Both the position numbers and the translations under genes were made by a program. 8,883 nt of DNA. Origin: JBOHER01 sp050701115 (GTDB lineage: Bacteria > Actinomycetota > Actinomycetes > Mycobacteriales > Pseudonocardiaceae). Shown piece after piece: positions 6,327 to 8,883 of the stretch (position 1 is its first letter; every line of letters starts with the position of its first letter). Under the pieces are notes generated by a model. The model worked only from the letters and a program-made list of their open reading frames with translations. It searched no databases and had not been told where the DNA came from. The stretch lies in the NCBI GenBank assembly GCA_050701115.1, contig JBOHER010000055.1:1-8883 (forward strand), given 5' to 3'.

Positions 6327-6673
6327 CAGCGGTCCTCGATGCGCTCAGCCCTGTGTAGCTGCCAGCGGGCCAGCAGCACCATCGCCGGATACGGCAGCAC
6401 AGCCAACGCCAGCCAGGAAACTGGGATGCCGAACAGCCGGACGTCGTCCAGCCACGGCGTGGCCGCGAACAGCAGCGGCAGCCCGAAAAGGAAGCCGAAC
6501 AGCAGCACAAGCGCGCTCACCCCACGTTTGCGCTGCAACCGGTAGTTGCGCAGCGCCCGCTCGGCATCGCCTGAGTCCAGCCGTGGCAGCCGCCAGCGTC
6601 CACGCTGCCTCCGCCGGGCGTGCGCGAGCCGGGTCTGCGGGCTCATCACGGCCACCCGCCGTGAGCCGGGCAT
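6326..6673 (-). CDS. Small two-helix membrane protein, likely symporter small subunit
   Basis: A 115-residue protein with a basic, hydrophilic N-terminal 50 residues (ARRRQRGRWRLPRLDSGDAE, RALRNYRLQRKRG) and two membrane helices (SALVLLFGFLFGLPLLFAA and FGIPVSWLALAVLPYPAMVL), ending in a charged RWQLHRAERIEDR tail. The short LFGIPVSW before the second helix recalls the FGFPLSFW-type motif of DUF4212 solute:sodium symporter small subunits. Placement directly before an SSS gene with a TGATG overlap supports that role. The similarity is by topology and short motif, not full family match. ATG 6673 was chosen because it overlaps the regulator stop as TGATG; ATG 6646 (MSPQTRLAH) is an alternative giving 106 residues. 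Confidence 0.65.
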   Translation of the reverse strand: MPGSRRVAVMSPQTRLAHARRRQRGRWRLPRLDSGDAERALRNYRLQRKRGVSALVLLFGFLFGLPLLFAATPWLDDVRLFGIPVSWLALAVLPYPAMVLLARWQLHRAERIEDR

Positions 6674-7461
6674 CAGGTACGTCCCGGTTCGTTGAGCTCA
6701 CTGCGCTGGGCGGCCCGCAGCAGCCGCTCCCGTAGCTCACGCGCGTGCCGCCTGCTCACCGGCACATCGCCGAGTTCGGTATGCGCGAGCAGACCGCCAA
6801 CCGAGTCGCTGCGCAGCTCCCGGACCGCGTCGAGCGCGACGAGGAAGCCGCGGTGGGTGCGGACGAAGCCGGTGCCTTCCCAGTACTCCTCGAGCCGGGA
6901 GATCGGCATCCGCACCAGGTGCGTGCCCGATGGGGTGTGCAGCTTGACGTAGTCGCCGTGCGCCTCGACGAACCGCACGTCGCTGCGGCGCACGTAGCGG
7001 GTCCGGCCCGCCGTCTCCACCGGCAGCGCGGCCATCGAGTCGGCGAGGCCATGCGGTGTGCTCGCGGCGGTGCCGCCCGCAGGCAGCATCTTGAGCACCT
7101 TGGCCAGCGCGGCGGCCAGTCGTTCCGCGCGCACCGGCTTGAGCAGGTAGTCCACTGCCCCGATGCCGTAGGCGGTCACCGCGTATCCGTCGTATGCGGT
7201 GACGAACACGATCACCGGCGGCTCGCTGAGCTTGGCCAGCAGCCCGGCCAGTTCCAGCCCGTCAAGGCCAGGCATCGAGATGTCCAGGAAAACAGCGTCG
7301 AACCGCTCGCTCTGGATCATCTTCAACGCACCGAGCGGATCGCCCGCCGCGGCGACTTCTGCCACCTCGGGAGCTTCGCGCAGCAGCTGGCAGATGTCGT
7401 CCAGCGCGGGCGGCACGTCATCGACCGCCAGCACCCGCAGTCCCGCACGCTTTGTGACCAT
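6673..7461 (-). CDS. LytTR-family response regulator
   Basis: A 262-residue two-component regulator. The receiver domain occupies about residues 8-122: acidic pair Asp14-Asp15, phosphoacceptor Asp60 in FLDISMPGLDG, Thr88 (FVTAYDGYAV) and Lys108 (DYLLKPVRAERL). A Pro/Ala-rich linker (127-150) leads to a LytTR DNA-binding domain (about 152-255) with RYVRRSDVRFVEAHGDYVKL, VRMPISRLEEYW, FVRTHRGFLVAL and GDVPVSRRHARELRERL. LytTR domains bind pairs of short direct repeats. It is coupled to the kinase by a TGATG overlap and followed by transporter genes in the same way, so its targets are probably this operon and the divergent acs. LytTR regulators controlling small-acid transporters are known (BtsR and YpdB in E. 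coli respond to pyruvate). ATG 7461 is preferred to the longer frame start at 7551, which would overlap the kinase by 91 bases. Confidence 0.93.
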   Translation of the reverse strand: MVTKRAGLRVLAVDDVPPALDDICQLLREAPEVAEVAAAGDPLGALKMIQSERFDAVFLDISMPGLDGLELAGLLAKLSEPPVIVFVTAYDGYAVTAYGIGAVDYLLKPVRAERLAAALAKVLKMLPAGGTAASTPHGLADSMAALPVETAGRTRYVRRSDVRFVEAHGDYVKLHTPSGTHLVRMPISRLEEYWEGTGFVRTHRGFLVALDAVRELRSDSVGGLLAHTELGDVPVSRRHARELRERLLRAAQRSELNEPGRT

Positions 7462-8543
7462 CAGGGCATCACCCCCGGCTGGAACAGGGGTACCCGGACA
7501 ACGACTCTGGTACCGGCATCCGGTGCGGTCTCCACCACAAGTCCGTACCACGGCCCATAGACGCTACGTAGCCGCCGGTCGACATTGGCCAGCCCGACGC
7601 TGTCCGTGGTGCCCTTCCCGGCCAGGATGGCCTCGGCCGCATCCGGGTCCATGCCCATTCCATCGTCCTCGACGCTGATCACGCAGTCGTTGCCCTCCGC
7701 CTCGCCTTGCACCTGCACCATCCCGGGGGCACCGCGCGGCTCGATGCCGTGCCGGATCGCGTTCTCCACCAGCGGCTGCAGCACCAGGTAGGGCACCGGG
7801 ATGGCCAGCACGTCGGGCGCCACCCTGATCTGCACCCGCAGTCGCTCGCCGAGCACGGCCCGCTGCAGCGCGAGGTAGGTCTCGATCGCGTGGAACTCGT
7901 CGGCCACGGTGGTGTATTCGCCGTGCCGGGCCAGGCTGTACCGGATGTAGTCGGCGAAGTCGAGCATGAGTTCGCGGGAGCGGTCCGGGTCCGTCCGCAC
8001 CAGCGAGGCGATCACGGTGAGCGCGTTGTAGACGAAGTGCGGGGAGATCTCGGCCCGTAATGCCCGCAGTTCCGATTGAGCGGCCTGCTCAGCGGAGGCC
8101 TCGAGGCGTGCCCGCTCGAGCGCGTGGGACACCAGGTGCGCGACCTCCCGCACGGCGGACATGGTGGCCTGGCCGTCGACGACCATCGCCCCGGCCAACT
8201 CGTCATCCACATCGAGCGGGACCGCCACCAGCGGCGGCCGACCGCTGTGCGTTTCGGTGTGCAGCACCTCGGAGACCAGCTTGGTGGCATCCGTCTCGGT
8301 GCCGGGGTGATCGGACCAGATCACCGTGCCCGATAGGTCGGCGAGGCCGACCGCGCGCACACCCAGCAGCCTGCGGATGCCCCGTGCCGCGGCCCGGCTT
8401 CCCTGGCCGGACAGGCCATCGGCGAGTTCATTGCCGATTCGGCGTGCGGTGCCCAAGGTCGCGATCGGACCGGTGCGCGATGGTGCTCGCCACCGCAGCC
8501 GTGCCCGAGCACGCTCGGGTTGGGAATCGGCTGGCACCGACAT
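7461..8543 (-). CDS. LytS/YehU-type sensor histidine kinase, cytosolic, GAF-like input
   Basis: A 360-residue kinase partner of the adjacent LytTR regulator. Residues about 30-145 look like a GAF-type input domain (GIRRLLGVRAVGLADLSGTV, PPLVAVPLDVDDELAGAMVV). A short helix (ALERARLEASAEQAAQSELR) leads to the His_kinase region with phosphoacceptor His169 in LRAEISPHFVYNALT, the equivalent of the LKAQINPHFLFN box. The ATPase domain shows the N box PLVENAIRHGIEP (Asn261), the G1 box VEDDGMGMD (291-299) and SVGLANVDRRL (315-325). No membrane helix is present, so it should sense an internal signal, unlike membrane-bound BtsS or YpdA. Start ATG 8543 was chosen because GGGAG lies 5 bases upstream; ATGs at 8555 and 8558 and the frame opening at 8711 lack a site, and the longer forms would run through the divergent promoter region. 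Ends in a TGATG overlap with the regulator. Confidence 0.92.
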   Translation of the reverse strand: MSVPADSQPERARARLRWRAPSRTGPIATLGTARRIGNELADGLSGQGSRAAARGIRRLLGVRAVGLADLSGTVIWSDHPGTETDATKLVSEVLHTETHSGRPPLVAVPLDVDDELAGAMVVDGQATMSAVREVAHLVSHALERARLEASAEQAAQSELRALRAEISPHFVYNALTVIASLVRTDPDRSRELMLDFADYIRYSLARHGEYTTVADEFHAIETYLALQRAVLGERLRVQIRVAPDVLAIPVPYLVLQPLVENAIRHGIEPRGAPGMVQVQGEAEGNDCVISVEDDGMGMDPDAAEAILAGKGTTDSVGLANVDRRLRSVYGPWYGLVVETAPDAGTRVVVRVPLFQPGVMP

Positions 8544-8577
8544 GGCAGCTCCCATCATCGGCGATGAGGTTCGATCA

Positions 8578-8604
8578 ATACTAATGCGCACCCATCTCGC
8601 GCAA
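8578..8604 (-). promoter_or_regulatory. Possible promoter of the kinase-transporter operon
   Basis: On the minus strand TAGTAT (8583-8578) is a good TANNNT -10, with TTGCGC (8604-8599) upstream as a possible -35. The 15-base spacing is short. The -10 lies 35 bases before the kinase start, leaving room for a leader with the GGGAG ribosome binding site. Confidence 0.4.
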
Positions 8605-8611
8605 TGTGCGC
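8586..8611. promoter_or_regulatory. Inverted repeat GCGCAC-N14-GTGCGC, candidate operator
   Basis: GCGCAC at 8586-8591 and its exact complement GTGCGC at 8606-8611 are 14 bases apart, centre to centre about two helical turns. The repeat covers the proposed -35 and spacer of the kinase promoter, a position where a bound dimer could repress it. Six-base arms are short for a GC-rich genome, so chance is possible. Confidence 0.3.
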
Positions 8612-8617
8612 TCGTCG

Positions 8618-8647
8618 ACCGTTCGTCCCGGCTGGTGCACCGTCTGT
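8618..8647 (+). promoter_or_regulatory. Candidate LytTR binding site, two direct repeats
   Basis: ACCGTTCGT (8618-8626) and ACCGTCTGT (8639-8647) are direct repeats with 12 bases between them, a 21-bp period or two helical turns. The published pattern for LytTR-domain sites is [TA][AC][CA]GTTN[AG][TG], occurring as imperfect pairs separated by 10-13 bp. The first repeat fits at 9 of 9 positions and the second at 8 of 9. The pair lies midway between the start codons of the divergent kinase and acs genes, upstream of both candidate -10 boxes, as expected for a shared activator site of the LytTR regulator encoded here. Confidence 0.55.
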
Positions 8648-8681
8648 CGTGCTCATGCTGATCTCGCGGTGTGGCCGGCAT

Positions 8682-8687
8682 TACCGT
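8682..8687 (+). promoter_or_regulatory. Possible -10 box of acs
   Basis: TACCGT matches TANNNT and lies 38 bases before the acs start. No recognisable -35 is present, which would suit a promoter that depends on an activator bound at 8618-8647, roughly 45-75 bases upstream of the expected start point. Confidence 0.25.
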
Positions 8688-8725
8688 GACCAGCCACGAG
8701 TAGCTGAGCACGGTGGAGGATGTGG

Positions 8726-8883
8726 ATGAGCAACGAGGCTTTGTCGAACCTGCTGGCCGAGAGCCGCACTTTCCCGCCGAGCGAGTCGTTCACTGCCGCC
8801 GCGAATGCGACCGAGGATCTTTACACCGAGGCCGCCGCCGACCGTGATGCGTTTTGGGCCAAGCAGGCCGGGCGGCTGGATTG
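8726..8883 (+). CDS. acs: Acetyl-CoA synthetase, N-terminal fragment (cut by window end)
   Basis: The first 52 codons read MSNEALSNLLAESRTFPPSE, then FTAAANATEDLYTEAAADRD and FWAKQAGRLDW. This is the recognisable start of AMP-forming acetyl-CoA synthetases: the family begins with a short helix, a (T/R)xFPP segment, then Y-A--D---FW---A--L-W. The enzyme converts acetate, ATP and CoA to acetyl-CoA in the cytosol; the full protein is about 650 residues, so nearly all the catalytic domain lies beyond the window. ATG 8726 was chosen because GGAGG (8715-8719) is 6 bases upstream; the in-frame ATG at 8720 directly abuts that site. The gene diverges from the kinase-transporter operon, which links acetate activation to acetate uptake. 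A related acyl-CoA synthetase (for example propionyl) cannot be excluded from this fragment. Confidence 0.85.
   Translation, partial: MSNEALSNLLAESRTFPPSESFTAAANATEDLYTEAAADRDAFWAKQAGRLD

Noticed and set aside
5511..6735. Two overlapping long plus-strand frames opposite the first symporter and small subunit
   Set aside because: Low-complexity Arg/His/Ser/Thr-rich translations with no motif; they are shadows of conserved minus-strand genes.
8683..8691. Third ACCGT (ACCGTGACC) as an additional LytTR half-site
   Set aside because: Only 6 of 9 positions fit and it is 44 bases from the nearest repeat, not in phase with the 21-bp period; it is better explained as part of the acs -10 region.
8544..8711. 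N-terminal extension of the histidine kinase to 8711
   Set aside because: The added sequence (Arg/Ser/Cys-rich) is not kinase-like, lacks a ribosome binding site and would cover the divergent promoter region; ATG 8543 has GGGAG at the right distance.

Overview
The window is high-GC DNA with GTG and ATG starts, purine-rich Shine-Dalgarno sites and 1-base or 4-base gene overlaps. This points to an actinomycete. The protein style (GAF-type LytS kinase, LytTR regulator, paired small subunit and SSS symporter, CX5R phosphatase-like protein) fits Pseudonocardiaceae or relatives, but that placement is an inference from gene style only. No tRNA, rRNA, CRISPR array, transposase or phage gene was seen. 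Bases 1-130 hold nothing I can support.

Left part (131-2532), a decayed-looking accessory stretch. It holds a frameshifted tyrosine-phosphatase-like gene (131-563, +), an intact pyridoxamine 5'-phosphate oxidase-fold flavoprotein gene (648-1139, +), a multiply frameshifted minus-strand gene ending in a possible zinc-peptidase motif (1141-1832), and a frameshifted, secreted, membrane-anchored TIMP/netrin-like gene (1892-2429, -). Three copies of one 46-bp imperfect palindrome (553-598, 1853-1898, 2487-2532) sit at the gene ends of this stretch. Two copies contain the stop codon of the adjacent broken gene. The third lies just after the stop of the transporter operon and is nested in a perfect 17-bp stem followed by a short U-tract, which probably terminates that operon.

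Right part (2536-8883), an intact monocarboxylate uptake and activation locus. Reading right to left on the minus strand: cytosolic GAF/LytS-type sensor kinase, LytTR response regulator, small two-helix membrane protein, a first sodium:solute symporter, then after a 72-base gap with a candidate internal promoter, a DUF485 (YjcH-type) protein and an ActP-type cation/acetate symporter. The first four genes are linked by three identical TGATG stop/start overlaps. DUF485 and ActP are linked by an ATGA overlap. Divergent from the kinase is the start of acs (acetyl-CoA synthetase), cut by the window edge.

Taken together, two symporter modules, each with its own small subunit, would import acetate or related monocarboxylates, Acs would activate them, and the two-component system would control both directions. 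The 182-bp divergent promoter region contains two 9-bp direct repeats, ACCGTTCGT and ACCGTCTGT, with 12 bp between them. This matches the published layout of LytTR-domain binding sites and gives a specific regulatory hypothesis for the locus.
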